Below, one piece after another: positions 1 through 10,855 of a stretch of DNA of 64,000 bases. The notes beneath the pieces were generated by a model. That model worked only from the letters and a program-made list of their open reading frames with translations, made no database searches and was not told the origin of the DNA. The translations under genes were made by a program, and so were the position numbers. Each line of letters starts with the position of its first letter. The stretch's first letter is position 1. Source of the DNA: Schistocerca nitens (lineage: Eukaryota > Arthropoda > Insecta > Orthoptera > Acrididae); assembly GCF_023898315.1 (NCBI RefSeq), contig NC_064614.1, positions 381,609,348-381,673,347 on the forward strand. The letters run 5' to 3'.

Positions 1-970
1 ATTTGCCACATAAAGTATATTGGGGGTCAGTATACACATTGAATGACCCTACTGAACAATTTTTAAAATATTTTGATAAACTAGATGTGGCATGTGAAAC
101 CAATGAGAAACAGAGGGATACGGAAAGGGAACATGGATGTTATCAAAATGGAGGATGGCACAATGACCCTCATGGAGACAGAGACAGAAGAAGAGATAAC
201 AGGAACAATTACCACAATAATAGTAATAGGATGAGCAACCACTGGAATGACCGACACAGATGATGAAACTGGAGATGCCCAAAGAAGTAGGGTATGGGAA
301 GTTACTGACAGAAGGTTTGATAACAGGACTTTTGAAAGTAGGAGGACTGGAATGGAAAAACTATGATTCATGGGGTGCCTGTTGGTTTGGGGCAAGAGAA
401 ACTAGATACCAAAATCAGGCTACTAATTTTAGGAGACAAAGGGCTAATGTTCAGAGGCATTTTGACAATAGAGATTACAGTAGTTTGTACCAGGTTTATA
501 GGATATGAGTTTGTCAGGAAATTTTGGTAAGATATAGTATGGGAAATGAAAGAGGAAGAAAATAGAAAGCAGAAGCCTGAAGTTGATCTTGATGATGATG
601 TCTGGACAAACTTATTTGATGAATATTGTAGCGATAATAGAATTTTGATTAAAGATATTAGTGATGATAATTGTCATGAATTGGCTCTTTTGAGGTTACT
701 GAGTGATAAAGATACAGAGAAGAGTGTTGAAGGTATTTGCGCTAAGGCTGAATGTGTTGAGACTGAGAATAATGTACTTGAATGGGGGAGAAGATAGGAT
801 AGGCCATTGCTATGATGATCATGATACTGATGATGCATGTGCTGTGAATAATTATGTTATTAATGATGTCATAGGTAATGATGATGCTGCTGATGTTTCT
901 GATGTTGAAAGTGATAATCACATTATGCTTTGTAAAGAATTAGGGCATGATTTACATTGAGATTAAACAG
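1..970 (+). pseudogene. decayed Ty3/gypsy gag-like region
   Basis: Short open stretches in shifting frames (3-263, 260-508, 546-797) lie just upstream of recognisable protease and RT, where gag should be. The first has a helical-looking start (residues ~15-35) followed by an Arg/Asn-rich tail (RRDNRNNYHNN) like a basic nucleic-acid-binding gag tail. The later pieces are acidic. No zinc knuckle is visible. The role as structural protein of the retroelement particle is inferred from position and composition only. Frameshifts and stops make it non-functional. Confidence 0.35.
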
Positions 971-1424
971 GAAAGATTATGAAAGATGATGATTAAAGTA
1001 CAATTTTAGATCTTCATGATGATTTACTGGAGAATAGCAAAGTACCTGATGATCTGCTTATGCCAGTTAACATCAGTGAAACAGTGTCCACTTGTTCTGA
1101 TGTCAGTAAGCAAAGTGAGTGATGAAATTTTGATGGTTACTTGTGATTATATTGATAATGTCGGAATGGTAATGAAATGCATGATGTTTTGAAAGGAACT
1201 TCTCAAGATGTACATAAAGAACAGGGGGGGGGGGGTAGTGATTTTCGAGGAGTTTAATGAAGAGCCAGAAGATTAGAATTTAGTTTTGGAAAGCTTAAAG
1301 CCCATGGAAAATAAAGAATCTGTATAAAATGAGAAAGGCTTAAGAGAGATAGAAGAGGATTTCTTGTGTGGCAATGAAAACATTGATAATTGTGATTCAC
1401 AGGGAATCCATATACTTGTGTTCT

Positions 1425-1804
1425 AGCTGATAACTGGAGTGATAATTGCCTGGTTGTCACTGGAAGTAAAAAAGGTTAGATATCGAATAAAAGATGGCAA
1501 GAATTTTGCTGAATCGTGATTAAAGATGCAGTTGGGAAAAAATAGGAAATTGATTACCCAACAAATTCTATTGTTTTTGAGAATAAATGAGGTTTCTTTT
1601 GTGCAGAGATTTTTAGTGATTGAGGATTTGAATGAAAGTTTAATACTGGGAGTGAGTGGGATTGTCAAGAAACAAGTTGATTTTAATTGGAATGAGATGA
1701 AAATGTCATTTACTGACCCTAAGAGAGGAATCTCTGAGGAGACAGAAACTGTGATGATAACTAATTGTAAGATCAATGAAATCAGCGAGGGTAAAGGAAT
1801 GTAA
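1425..1804 (+). pseudogene. Ty3/gypsy protease remnant
   Basis: The open frame 1526-1804 contains FLVIEDLNESLILG, which matches the 'FLV..L...ILG.D' strand that ends retropepsin domains of Ty3/gypsy elements. It is followed by a linker running toward the RT that starts near 1990. The catalytic D-T/S-G box is not readable upstream, where stops and frameshifts occur. Retropepsins cleave Gag-Pol. This copy is dead and is kept only as evidence that the flanking pieces are one element. Confidence 0.5.
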
Positions 1805-1989
1805 TGATAGACAATGCTACAAGGAAGATGCAGGTTTTTGTGATGGTGAAATAAAAAATGATTCTTACAGTGAACTTGTACCAAAAATGTTAGGTTGTTG
1901 AGTTCAGATGATAAAGAGGAATTAGATACATTTTTATGGTAGTATAGTGATACTTTTGGTGACCGATGAGGTAGATTGAAGAATTATCA

Positions 1990-2180
1990 ATGCAAAATTG
2001 AGACCTCATGACCCATTTTCCATTAAGCTTAAAGATGTACCCACCTATAAGAGAAAAGGAATTGAAAGGGAATTACAGAAAATGCAAAAGTGGAGGATAG
2101 TGAAAAGAAGTTGAAGCCAACATAATTACCAATTGGTGGTAGTCTCTAAACAAGATGGTGGGATTAAGTTAGTTCTGGAC
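1990..2180 (+). pseudogene. Ty3/gypsy reverse transcriptase, N-terminal piece
   Basis: Translation gives HPFSIKLKDVPTYKRKGIER, then LQKMQKWRIVKRS, then QLVVVSKQDGGIKLVLD. This is the classic Ty3/gypsy RT opening (basic helix, '..W.I...S.', 'PLVVV.KKDG..R.C.D'). The domain breaks off around 2180-2225, where a LINE is inserted, and resumes at 5086. One internal stop is present. Together with the downstream RNase H and integrase it shows a plus-strand gypsy element of about 4 kb once the insertions are removed. Confidence 0.7.
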
Positions 2181-2226
2181 TGTATACATTTGCATTTCCT
2201 CATACAAATTAGTAAGTCATTATTGC

Positions 2227-3042
2227 AGGAAGGAAACAAGACATGGTGGTGTTTGCATTTATGTAAAACCTGGAGTAAAGGTTAAAAATATGACTGTAAC
2301 TAAATCCTTGAGTGAAGAAAAACATTTTGAGGCTGCAGCAATACAGTTGAATATGCAAAAGAGTAAATTAATAACAATGTCAGTGTACAAATCACCATGG
2401 GGTGATCCTGAAATTTTTAGAAATAAGTTAGAGGCATTGCTCAAAATATTACATCATAAAAAATCAACAATAATTATAAGTGGAGATTTTAATGTCAACT
2501 TATTGACTGAAGGTGCATCCAAAGATCGGTTCCTGAATGTTTTACAGAGCTTCAATTTGTATCCACATATAACTAACCCTACAAGAATAACAAACTCCTC
2601 AAAAAGTCTCATAGATAATATCTTCACAAACATAGATGCCGTAGATACAGATGTAATAAATGTTGACCTAGGAATATCTGATCACAATGCACTCATCCTT
2701 AAATTTCCCATAGCCCCTGTGACCAAAAATAGTTCATACCAAATGTACAAAAGAACCTTCTCCACAAATAGTTGTAGTCACTTCATAAATACACTGACTA
2801 ACCAATCATGGACAGAAGTACTGTTACAAACTAGCACAAACACTGCATATAATGTTTTTTCTTCCCTGTTTATGTTGAATTTTGAAATGTGTTTTCCTAA
2901 GAAACTTGTCAAAACAAACACATATGGGCATACACGTGCTAACTCCTGGATCACAACAGGTGTTAGAAATTCCCCCAGGACAATGAAAATGCTTAACTAT
3001 ATACTGAAAAGTTGGACTGACCCAAGTTTAAAGAACATGTAA
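2227..3042 (+). pseudogene. LINE apurinic-type endonuclease (5' truncated)
   Basis: This is an open frame of about 271 codons with no own start codon at its 5' limit. The first internal Met is at 2290. Endonuclease/exonuclease/phosphatase motifs are in order: GGVCIYVK near the start, SGDFNVNLL (residues ~85-95), LIDNIFTN, and ISDHNALI (metal-binding Asp-His). In the LINE protein this domain nicks the target for priming. The N-terminal catalytic part (the TEHW-type region) is lost by 5' truncation, and a stop plus frame change at 3042 separates it from the RT frame. Non-functional, but the remaining motifs are intact. Confidence 0.8.
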
Positions 3043-3151
3043 CAAATTACAAAAAAATATATATGGAAAAGTAATTACAAAAGCAAAATAACTAAGTAAT
3101 GATAAATTAATAAGAAAATCAGGCAATAAATCAAAAACTATTTGGGAAATT

Positions 3152-4855
3152 GTGAAAAGGGAAACAGGTAAGGGCCTCAAGGATCAGAAAATAGTACTCA
3201 AAAATAGTGAAAATATTGAATTAAAAGATGAAACTCTGGCAAATTACATTAATAATTACTTTTTAAGTGTACCAGTGTCATTAAGTAAAAACTTTACTAA
3301 ACATGAGAAATTAACAGCCCCAAAATTAGACAGTAGTATATTGTTAACTCCCACAAATGATAATGAAATATTAAAGGTGATAAAGAGTCTAAAATAAAAA
3401 ATGTCTGCAGGTGTGGATGAAGCGCCTGTGTCAATAATAAAAAAAGTTGCCCAACAAATTATAAAGCCCCTGGTACATATTGCCAATTTGTCTTTCAGCA
3501 AAGGTGTGTTTCCTGAGAGGTTGAAAATCTCTAAGGTTAGACCTCTGTTTAAAAAAGGAGATCCATACAAGGTAGAAAATTATAGACCAATATCCCTTCT
3601 CCAATCATTTTCAAAAATTCTAGAGAAATTAATGAAAACCAGACTCATAAATTACTTAGATGCTCACAAACTTGTAAACTGCAATCAACATGGCTTTCGC
3701 TTGGTCCACAGCACAGAATCAGCTATCCATGCCTATACCAAAGAGATTGTCAGGAGTCTCGACACTAAAAAATGTGTAGTGGGAATCAACTTAGATTTGT
3801 CTAAAGCCTTTGATACAGTAAATCACAAAATTCTGTTAAACAAGATGGAGGCAATAGGTGTAAGGGGAGTTGTGAAGCAGTGGTTTGAATCTTACCTTCA
3901 AGGTAGAACTCAGGTGGTATTAATCATTGCAGAACATAAAAATCAGAAAATCAAGTGGGTCTCAGATGCAAAGAAATTGGAAGTAGGTGTCCCACAGGGA
4001 AGTGTTCTTGGTCCCTTATTATTCTTGCTTTATATAAATGACGTAAAAAATTCTAATATTTCTACCAAAATAATGTTGTTTGCAGATGACACTAGCATAA
4101 TTATAAGTGATGATAAAAAATCATTAACCACCACATCTGATATAGTCCTGAAATATATTCAACATTGGTTTAATGCTAATGAGTTAACACTTAATCTAAG
4201 TAAAACAAATTACATACTGTATGGCAAAGCAACTCAAGATATGGACCTCCAGTTAAAACTAATGGATAAGAAGATAGAGAGTGTACAATCCACAAAGTTA
4301 TTGGGCATGCACATTGATCAAAGCTTAAGCTGGAAAGACCATCTCAAGTACTTATCCCACAGGCTCAATACGGCATGTTTTGCATTGAGGATATTATCTA
4401 GAGTATGCAGCACAGACTGTACTAGACTAGTGTATTTTGCTTACTTTCAGTCCATCATGTCTTACGGCATAGTGTTCTGGGGTAAAACTAAATCAAGCTT
4501 AACAGATATCTTCAAATTTCAGAAAAGAGCTATACGAATCATAACACATAACTCTCCAAGAACTCACTGTAGGCCCCTTTTCAAAGAACTGCAAATACTC
4601 ACAATACCATCACTGTATATTTTTAAAAGCATTCTGTGTACAAGAGCACATATGAAAAATCTACGTACAAATGAGGACTGCCATAATAATAATACTAGAA
4701 CTCGTAAGAATTTGTATGTAGAAAGGGTAAGGACAACACAAATCCAAAAGCATGTAAGTTATTTTGGAATAAAACTTTATAATGCTCTGCCAGTGTACAT
4801 GAAGGAAATAATAGATGAAGTAAAACTTAAGACTGAGCTTAAAATTACCTTTTAA
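3152..4855 (+). pseudogene. CR1-like LINE reverse transcriptase, one internal stop
   Basis: This single frame is broken only by TAA at 3395-3397, directly before KMSAGVDEAP, so 3401-4855 (484 codons) reads open. RT motifs in order: VRPLFKKGD and YRPISLL (motif 1), QHGFR, LDLSKAFDTV (motif A, catalytic Asp), VPQGSVLGPLLF (motif B), LFADDT (motif C, near 4075-4095), then STKLLGMHID. The C-terminus (SPRTHCRPLF..L.I) is the usual CR1/L2-like tail. It synthesises cDNA at the nicked target in active elements. The stop sits where relatives have a Lys/Asn codon, which suggests a recent nonsense mutation. Catalytic residues are kept. Confidence 0.88.
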
Positions 4856-5085
4856 GCAAAACTTTCTATGACATAGATGAGTACTTTGATTGTGTGTAAA
4901 TTTACTGCCAAAAATTTTAATTTATATGTCTAAATTTGTACTTTTAAAAAATGCCTTGAAAGTGATATTCCACTATTATGTCTGTAGTACTTGTAATAGT
5001 ATGATAACTTTGTTGTGACAATTCCTACATCATGTAAATGATTTACCGGAAGATAATAAAATGAAATGAAATGAAATGAAACAAG

Positions 5086-5216
5086 TATTTGGAGAGAGAG
5101 ACTGATCACCCAGAAAACAGATGAATTACTAAATAAACTTGAGAAAATTAAACACATGACTAGTCTCAACTTAACCTCTAGTTTTCATCAAATTGAATTA
5201 GAATATTGCTCTAGAA
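5086..5216 (+). pseudogene. Ty3/gypsy RT, continuation after the LINE
   Basis: The frame reads TDELLNKLEKIKHMTSLNL followed by TSSFHQIELE. It corresponds to the RT segment 'DELL..L....YF..LDL.S.F.QI.L', with catalytic motif A Asp replaced by Asn (SLNL). It continues the fragment ending near 2180 and stops at the next insertion (about 5217). Confidence 0.7.
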
Positions 5217-5560
5217 GGTTGTTGTTATTGTGGTTTTCAGTCCTGAGACTGGTTTGATGCAGCTCTCCATGCTACTCTGTCCTGTGCAAGCTTCTTTATC
5301 TCGCAGTACCTACTGCAACCTACATCCTTCTGAATATGCTTAGTGTATTCATCTCTTGGTCTCCCTCTACGATTTTTACCCTCCACGCTGCCCTACAATG
5401 CTAAATTGGTGATCCCTTAATGCCTCATGTTGCCAGTCTACATTTTATATCCTCTCTACTTTGATCATCATCAGTTATTTTGCTCCCCAAATAGCAAAAC
5501 TCTTTTACTACTTAAAGTGTCTCATTTCCTAATCTAATTCCCTCAGCTCTAGAATGTATA
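5217..5560 (-). mobile_element. LINE 3' end fragment
   Basis: The reverse strand encodes the C-terminus GRPRDEYTKHIQKDVG then LAQDRVAWRAASNQSQD and a stop near 5237. This is the conserved last part of an insect endonuclease-RT LINE ORF ('GRPR.EY...I..D.G...Y.E.K.LA.DR..WR'), followed by a short 3' tail with CAA/TAA repeats at 5217-5235. It is 5'-truncated and interrupts the gypsy RT. The clade (RTE-like or similar) is uncertain. Confidence 0.65.
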
Positions 5561-5574
5561 CAGTATTTTTATAT

Positions 5575-6190
5575 AATGGTAAGTGTTTTCCATATTGTGT
5601 GGTTGCATTTGGGTTGAATGGTTCTGTAGCTGACTTTATTAGAGGGTTCAGTTTTGTTTTGGGGAAGGAACTTTTAGCCAAATAACTATTTATGCAGATG
5701 ACATTATATTACCCACTAACACCAGGATAGATTATATGGGTACTTTAAGGGAATTTTCGGAGAAATTGAGACAGGGAGGTATGACTTTGAAGTTACAAAA
5801 ATCTATCTTTACCATTCTGTTTAATGATTGACAGCAGAAATTCAGGTTTGGGTGTTCACTTGTTTCAGGAAAATAAAGTAAATGGGAATACAGAACAAAA
5901 TTCAGTTGCATTCACAAGCACGACTTCACAGAAATGAGAAGGATTACAATATCACAGAAAAGGAAGGTTCAACAAATTCAGGAATTATTTACTTGGTCAT
6001 AAAATTGAAGTTCATTCACACCATAATGCCCTTTGTTATATTAAGGAATGCAAATTGTATCATGGGAGGATCATAAGGTGGTAGTTTATTACCAAAATTT
6101 GATTACACGGTAGAATACATTAAAGAAAACATAATGTTATTGTTGGTGCTCTGTCTAGGTTACCAGTGGGGAGGAATCAAGGAAATGGAA
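5575..6190 (+). pseudogene. Ty3/gypsy RT motif C and RNase H remnants
   Basis: Readable blocks: AFGLNGSVADFIRGF (about 5610-5660), ITIYADDIILPTNT with the YADD catalytic box (about 5685-5730), RQGGMTLKLQKSIF, then RNase H tail pieces VHSHHNALCYIKECKLYHGR (about 6012-6070) and FDYTVEYIK.KHNVIVGALSRLP (about 6100-6165). These match Ty3/gypsy order. Many frameshifts separate them. It sits between the LINE 3' end and the integrase. Confidence 0.7.
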
Positions 6191-6429
6191 AAAAAACAGA
6201 AATTTCAAAATTTTGTATATGTATGGAGTGAAACATGAGAAAGATATCACGAGAATTTGCAACCAAAACCATGGTGATCGTAGAAAATTAATTAAAAGTT
6301 TCTTTGGGAAGAAATGTCATGAGAAAGTACAGCTATATTATCAGCTTTAAAAAGGTATATTATTCTATAGACACGGTCCAGATAATGAAAGATGGAAAGT
6401 TTGTTGGACTGAGCAGTGCACTAAGACAA

Positions 6430-7190
6430 TCATTAATTAAACTCATGAAAGCTGTGGCCACTGTGATTTATTGAAATGTGTGCAAAAAATTTCTAGGAGA
6501 GTCAGGTAATCTCTTGCCACTTGTGACAGACTTCAGAAGGCCAAACTTATGGAGTTAACAACCAGACATGTAAAGGTTATTTGATAAGTGAAATTCCTGA
6601 CAAACAAATGGAACTTGTTGATATTGATCTATTTTGCCAATTGCCTAAAGCAAAAGGAGGATATTGCAACATATTTGTCATGGAATACTTATTTTCTAAA
6701 TTCATGGAACTTTATCCTTTGAAGAAAGCTACCAGGAGAAAAATTATAACCAAAATTATGCAAGACTATTTTTACTCTGTTGAGATTCACAATATTTATG
6801 ACAGTGGGAATCAATTTACAGTGAAAGCCTGGAAGGAGTCTACTGATGATTGCAACATGAAACATGTACTTAGTTTTGTTTATTCACCATCTTGTAATCA
6901 TACTGAGACATACAGTATATGAGGGAGATAGGCTGCATGTGCTGAAATTACTGTAGCAAAGATCACTGAAATGGTTTGGATTATATTAGTTGCTTTGAGA
7001 GTTTACAGCACACCACAACTGATTTTTGTCCTTATGAAATATTTTATGATAGGAAGCTTGCTTACCTCACCAGTGAATTTGTTGAATTTTCATCAGGTGA
7101 GTATTTCTGCAGTTGAGAGGGAAGGCATAGTCAGGAGAAACCTACATGACTCAAGATTGGATATATTGTGTTAACTGGCAGCTGTGCCGA
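6430..7190 (+). pseudogene. Ty3/gypsy integrase remnant
   Basis: The open frame 6581-6922 holds the core: IPDKQMELVDIDLF (first catalytic Asp), FSKFMELYPLKKAT, IYDSGNQFT (second Asp in the 'SDNG.QF' box, here DSG), then VYSPSCNHTE (the 'P.SN..ER' box, Glu kept). After a stop, TTTDFCPYEIFYDRK matches the 'HSTTG.SPYEL.FGR' block. Integrase inserts the element DNA in active copies. Fragmentation makes this inactive. It marks the 3' end of the gypsy element. No LTR is recognised after it. Confidence 0.75.
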
Positions 7191-7701
7191 GGTCAAAGTT
7201 TATAAACAATATAAGGAAAAGATAGGTTGCTACCTACTGTAAAGGTGACACATTAAGTTGCAGATGGGCACAATTAAAAGACACACATAAGCTTCAAGTC
7301 ACAGGCTTTGACAGAAAAGGAAACACACACACATACATTCACATACCTCAAGTATACACAACCATCATCTCTGGCAGCTCAGACCAGAATAAAACTCTCA
7401 CATAGAATGGAAGCAAAAGTCTGAAAAGTGCAGGGAAGGGGATAGGATAGCAGTGTACTATTGGATACAAGAGAAGAGTGCTGAGTAGCAGAGATTACAG
7501 GGACTAGACTGCCTACAGATGCAGCACTGGGAGGCTGTGGCACAGGGAGGTAGGGAGGGGGCATTAAACAGGGATAAAAAAAGGAGTGAGGAAAGAAGAA
7601 AATGGGCATATATGTTAGCAGAGAGTGGCACCCAAAGAGGGTGAGAGATGATGCAAGAAAATGAGTGCAAACTGTTGGGTGGAAGGTACAGGGACAATAT
7701 G

Positions 7702-8189
7702 CTACAGTAGGTTGAGGCCAACATAATTTTGGGAGCAGAGAATGTATTGTAAGGATAACTTCCAACTATACAGTTTAGAAAATCTGGTGGTGGAGGGGAG
7801 GATCCAGATGGCTTGGGTAGTGAAGCAGCCATTGAAATCTAACATGTTATGTTCAGCTGCATGTTGTGCCACAGGGTGCTCTACTTTGATTTTGGCAACA
7901 GTTTGATTGTGGCCATTTATCCTCGTGGACAGCTGGTTGGTAGGCATATCAATAAAAAAAGCTGTGCAATGATTGCAGCAGAGCTGTTATACAACATGCT
8001 GCAGTCACAGGTGGACCAGCCTCTGGTGGTGTAGGATAAGCCTGTGACAGGACTGGAATAGGAAGTGATGGATAAGTGGACTAGGCAGTTCTTGCACCTG
8101 CGTCTTCCAGAGGGATATGATACCTGGGATTGTGTTTGAGAGTGGGATAGGGATTGATTGGGATGTTGTGGAGGTTGGATGGGGGACAT
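7702..8189 (-). pseudogene. PLE GIY-YIG endonuclease (decayed)
   Basis: Frame 7917-8189 carries the cysteine-containing lead-in (RRRCKNC, SITSYSSPVTGLSYTTRG, CDCSMLYN). After a frameshift, frame 7702-7947 carries RINGHNQTV, the HPVAQHA block, IWILPSTT and LQYIL...GLNLL at the C-terminus. These align with the better preserved copy at 25469-26150. The YVG of the GIY-YIG signature is lost around the frameshift. Confidence 0.7.
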
Positions 8190-8289
8190 AACACAATTTT
8201 AGGAGGGATGGGAAGGATCTTGGGCAGAATTTCCCTCATTTTAGGGCATTATGATAGATAATCAAAGCTCTAACAAAGGATGTGACACT

Positions 8290-9553
8290 GTTACTCCAGT
8301 CAGGGGTGTTACTGGGCGATGAAGGGAGTATGACACAAGGAGCACTCTCTTGTGGCTGGTTCTTGAGAGTGGTGGGAGGATTGGAGTGTGTGAACAGAAA
8401 TGTCACGGGAGACCTGCTTGTGAACTAGGTCTGCGGGCTATTGCCTGCTTGTGAAACCCCTGGTGAGACTCTCAGCAACATGGACAAGGGAATTCTTGTC
8501 ACTCCAGATACGCTGTCCTCGATTGGCCAGATTTTACAAGAGGGATTTTTTGGTGTGGAAGGAATGACAGCTATCGAAATTCACGTACTCATGGTGGTTG
8601 ATGGGGTTAATGTGGAAAGAGGCATCAATGAAGACATCAGAGAGGAGAAGGTCAATGTCAAGGAAGATGGTATTCTGGGTTGAGAAGGACCAGGTGAAGC
8701 TGATGGGAGAGAAGGTGCTGATGTTCTGAAGGAATGAAGATAGGATGTCTTGACAATGATTCCAGATTATGAACCTGAACCAGACTAGGGGTTTGGTGTT
8801 TTGGGTGGCTGGAAAGGTCTCCACTAGATGGCCCATAAACAGGTTGGTATAGAAGGCTGCAATGCAGATGGCCATGACTGTGCAGCAGATTTGTTTGTAT
8901 ACCTTTCATTCAAAGGACAAGTACTTGTGAGTTAGGATAAAGTTGGTAAGTTGTATGCAGAATGAGGTAGTGGGTTTTGAGGCTGAAGACATAGGAAAAG
9001 TAGTGTTCAAGAGTGATATGGCCAAGGGACAAGGGATGCTGGTGTATAGGAAGGTGGCATCAACAGTAATGAATGGGGATCCAGGATGTAAAGGAGTGGG
9101 TATGGTGACAAGTCAGTGAAGGCAGTGGTTAGTATCTTTGATCTGGGAGGCTAAGTCATGGGCAATAGGTTGGAGGTGTTGGTCAATGAGGGATGAAATT
9201 TTTTCAGTGGGGCCCAATAACCAGCCACAATGGGGTGTCCCAGATTGTTGGGTTTGTGGATTTTGGGGAGTATGTAGAAGGTGGGTGCACAGGGTGTCAT
9301 AAGGGTGAGGAGGGAAATGGATTCAGGGAAGAGTTTCTGGGAAGGGCCTAGGCTTTAAGCAAAGATTGGAGGATATGTTGGACTTCTGGGATGGTATCGC
9401 TCTGGCAGAGTTTATAGGTGGAGGAGTAAGATAAATGGCAGAGTCCTTCCACCAGGCAGTCACTGTGTTTCATAACAACAGTGGTGGAACCTCTGTCTGC
9501 AAGCAGGATGATCAGGCCAGGATTTTTTTTGACATTGTTTAATGGATGATTCA
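8290..9553 (-). pseudogene. PLE reverse transcriptase (decayed)
   Basis: Fragments in order on the minus strand: ADRGSTTVVMKHSDCLV (N-terminal block), VDATFLYTSIP (motif A, Asp kept, about 9045-9080), QICCTVMAICIAAFYTNLFM (motif B 'GT.MG...AP.YANLFM', degenerate), PLVWFRFIIWNH where the family has a Y.DD box (both Asp missing), FLDIDLLLSD and YVNFDSCHSFHTKKSL (typical post-RT block). The RT would copy RNA to DNA. The loss of the DD pair plus frameshifts make it dead. Confidence 0.75.
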
Positions 9554-9960
9554 CTACCCAAGCCATCTGGATCTTACTCTCTACCACCAGCTTTTCTGAA
9601 CTGCTCCTGAAATTATCCCAGCCACAACCTACAGTAACATACTGTCCCCAAACTGTCCACCCAACAGTTTCCACCCTTTCTGTCATATCAACTCCTCCCT
9701 ACTCTCATCTTCCACCATCTTTGTATGCCACCCTCTGCTAATACATATGTCCATCTTTTCCTTCCCTCGTTCCTCTCCTTTTATGTTCCCTGTTCCCCTC
9801 CAACCTTCTCCTACCCACTGCCCTCCCCACCTTCCTGCACCACATAACTGCTACCGGTAGGTCATATTGGCCTCCTCACACTGCACCTGTTGGCTGTCCA
9901 GCCTCTGCAAGCTCTGCCACACAGCACTCTTCTGTTTCCCCCACCATGCATTGTGTCATC
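9553..9960 (+). repeat. inverted copy of PLE family A 3' region
   Basis: The plus strand from 9553 ('tcactacccaagccatctgg') matches the reverse complement of about 7500-7826 in the same order, including 'ctctgctaa.acatatg.cc' and the C-rich stretch. It therefore forms a diverged inverted repeat of about 330-400 bp flanking the PLE body at 7.8-9.5 kb. It contains the end of the endonuclease and the 3' UTR but no open frame. Confidence 0.75.
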
Positions 9961-9984
9961 GTCCACACATTTCAGTTTGCTGGA

Positions 9985-10300
9985 AATTGCTCTCCCTGCA
10001 ATTCTGTCATCTTTGACTCCTTGTAACCATCTTGATTAAGCTTTGAAATCAGCATTGGTGTTCATACTTCTAGGTAAATGTATCATCTTTGCTTTCAGCA
10101 TGTCACCACTGATAGGTAGATTTGCAGCCCGTTTTTGCCAGAAGGATGTAAAAAGTGCCTTTTCCAAATCTTCATATCTCCCTTCTTGCTGATGGCTTAA
10201 TTTTTTTGATTTTGGACCCAGTTTTAAAAACTCATTAAAAATACTGTTTCTTTTGCTGATAACTGTTCATGTTGTGGTATAGGCAATTCTGAAATAATTT
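9985..10300 (-). pseudogene. Tigger/pogo transposase DNA-binding fragment
   Basis: The minus strand reads SIFNEFLKLGPKSKKLSHQQ, EDLEKALFTSFWQKRAANLP, ISGDMLKAKMIHL and NADFKA.SRWLQGVK. These are the two helix-turn-helix parts of the CENP-B/Tigger type ('LE.AL..WF.Q.R..N.PISG.ML..KA', 'F.AS.GWL..FK'). One stop replaces the Ser of FKAS. Only the N-terminal DNA-binding part is present. The catalytic domain is absent here. Confidence 0.65.
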
Positions 10301-10855
10301 CAGAATTTGTTTTTTGTGGATTAGCATCCTTCTCTCATATGAATTTTACTTTAGGATCTAGTATGTAACTTTTTCTTTATCCGTTCTCCATGGTAGATCA
10401 AACGTGACTGAAGGACAGAACCACTTTCAATAATAAACAGCAGGTGGCAACTTTTAACTTCTCAGTTGCTACCACAAAAGAAATTCTCATATTGAAAACA
10501 AAAGTGAAAGGAGTGTCTTCATTTCCACACTACCTTCTTTTGTTAACCTGTCTTCGTCCCTTGTCTCCATGGTGTTGCCCTCCCCCTGTACTGGCATACA
10601 TCAAGGAAGTTAAAGAAAATATCACAGGGCTTCTTTTCAAGCAACAATGCTCAATACACCTGTGCAGAAGTCAAGATATTGCTCTGGAATTTGTTACATA
10701 CAACAGCAAACTATATAAAAAGTCATTACAAATATATAAAGTTTAATTAACACTTTTTAAATTATATTTTAGCAGGACCAACAAAACTTTACATATAAAT
10801 AAGAATTACACAGGACACAGTTAAGTATAAATGAGGTTCAACTGTAATTCATGTA
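10301..10855. other. no recognised gene
   Basis: This is AT-rich sequence between the Tigger fragment and the copia integrase. One open frame of 100 codons (10444-10746) has no motif or coding-like composition that I recognise. Confidence 0.4.

Larger units (their letters stand above)
2227..5085 (+). mobile_element. CR1-like LINE inserted in gypsy RT
   Basis: This non-LTR retrotransposon interrupts the gypsy RT. Its 5' end is truncated inside the endonuclease (first readable residues RKETRHGGVCIYVK). It then carries the rest of the endonuclease, a connector and a complete RT, followed by a 200-bp 3' tail ending in ATGAA repeats at about 5058-5085. Tandem 3' repeats of this kind are usual for CR1-superfamily LINEs. 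No clear target duplication can be defined because the gypsy host is itself decayed. Of the LINEs here this is the best preserved. Confidence 0.85.
7206..9553 (-). mobile_element. Penelope-like element, family A copy 1
   Basis: Reading on the minus strand: an N-terminal block NNVKKNPGLIILLADRGSTT (PLE 'LPADKG' region), RT motifs, a C-terminal GIY-YIG endonuclease and a 3' UTR ending near 7206 ('gttgctac' tail shared with copies at 33.6 and 35.9 kb). PLEs encode RT plus a GIY-YIG nuclease. The 5' boundary at about 9553 is not a normal start: it meets an inverted copy of the 3' region. Multiple frameshifts show decay. Confidence 0.85.

Noticed and set aside
10444..10746. 100-codon open frame
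   Set aside because: No recognisable domain and low-complexity composition. Lies between decayed transposons.
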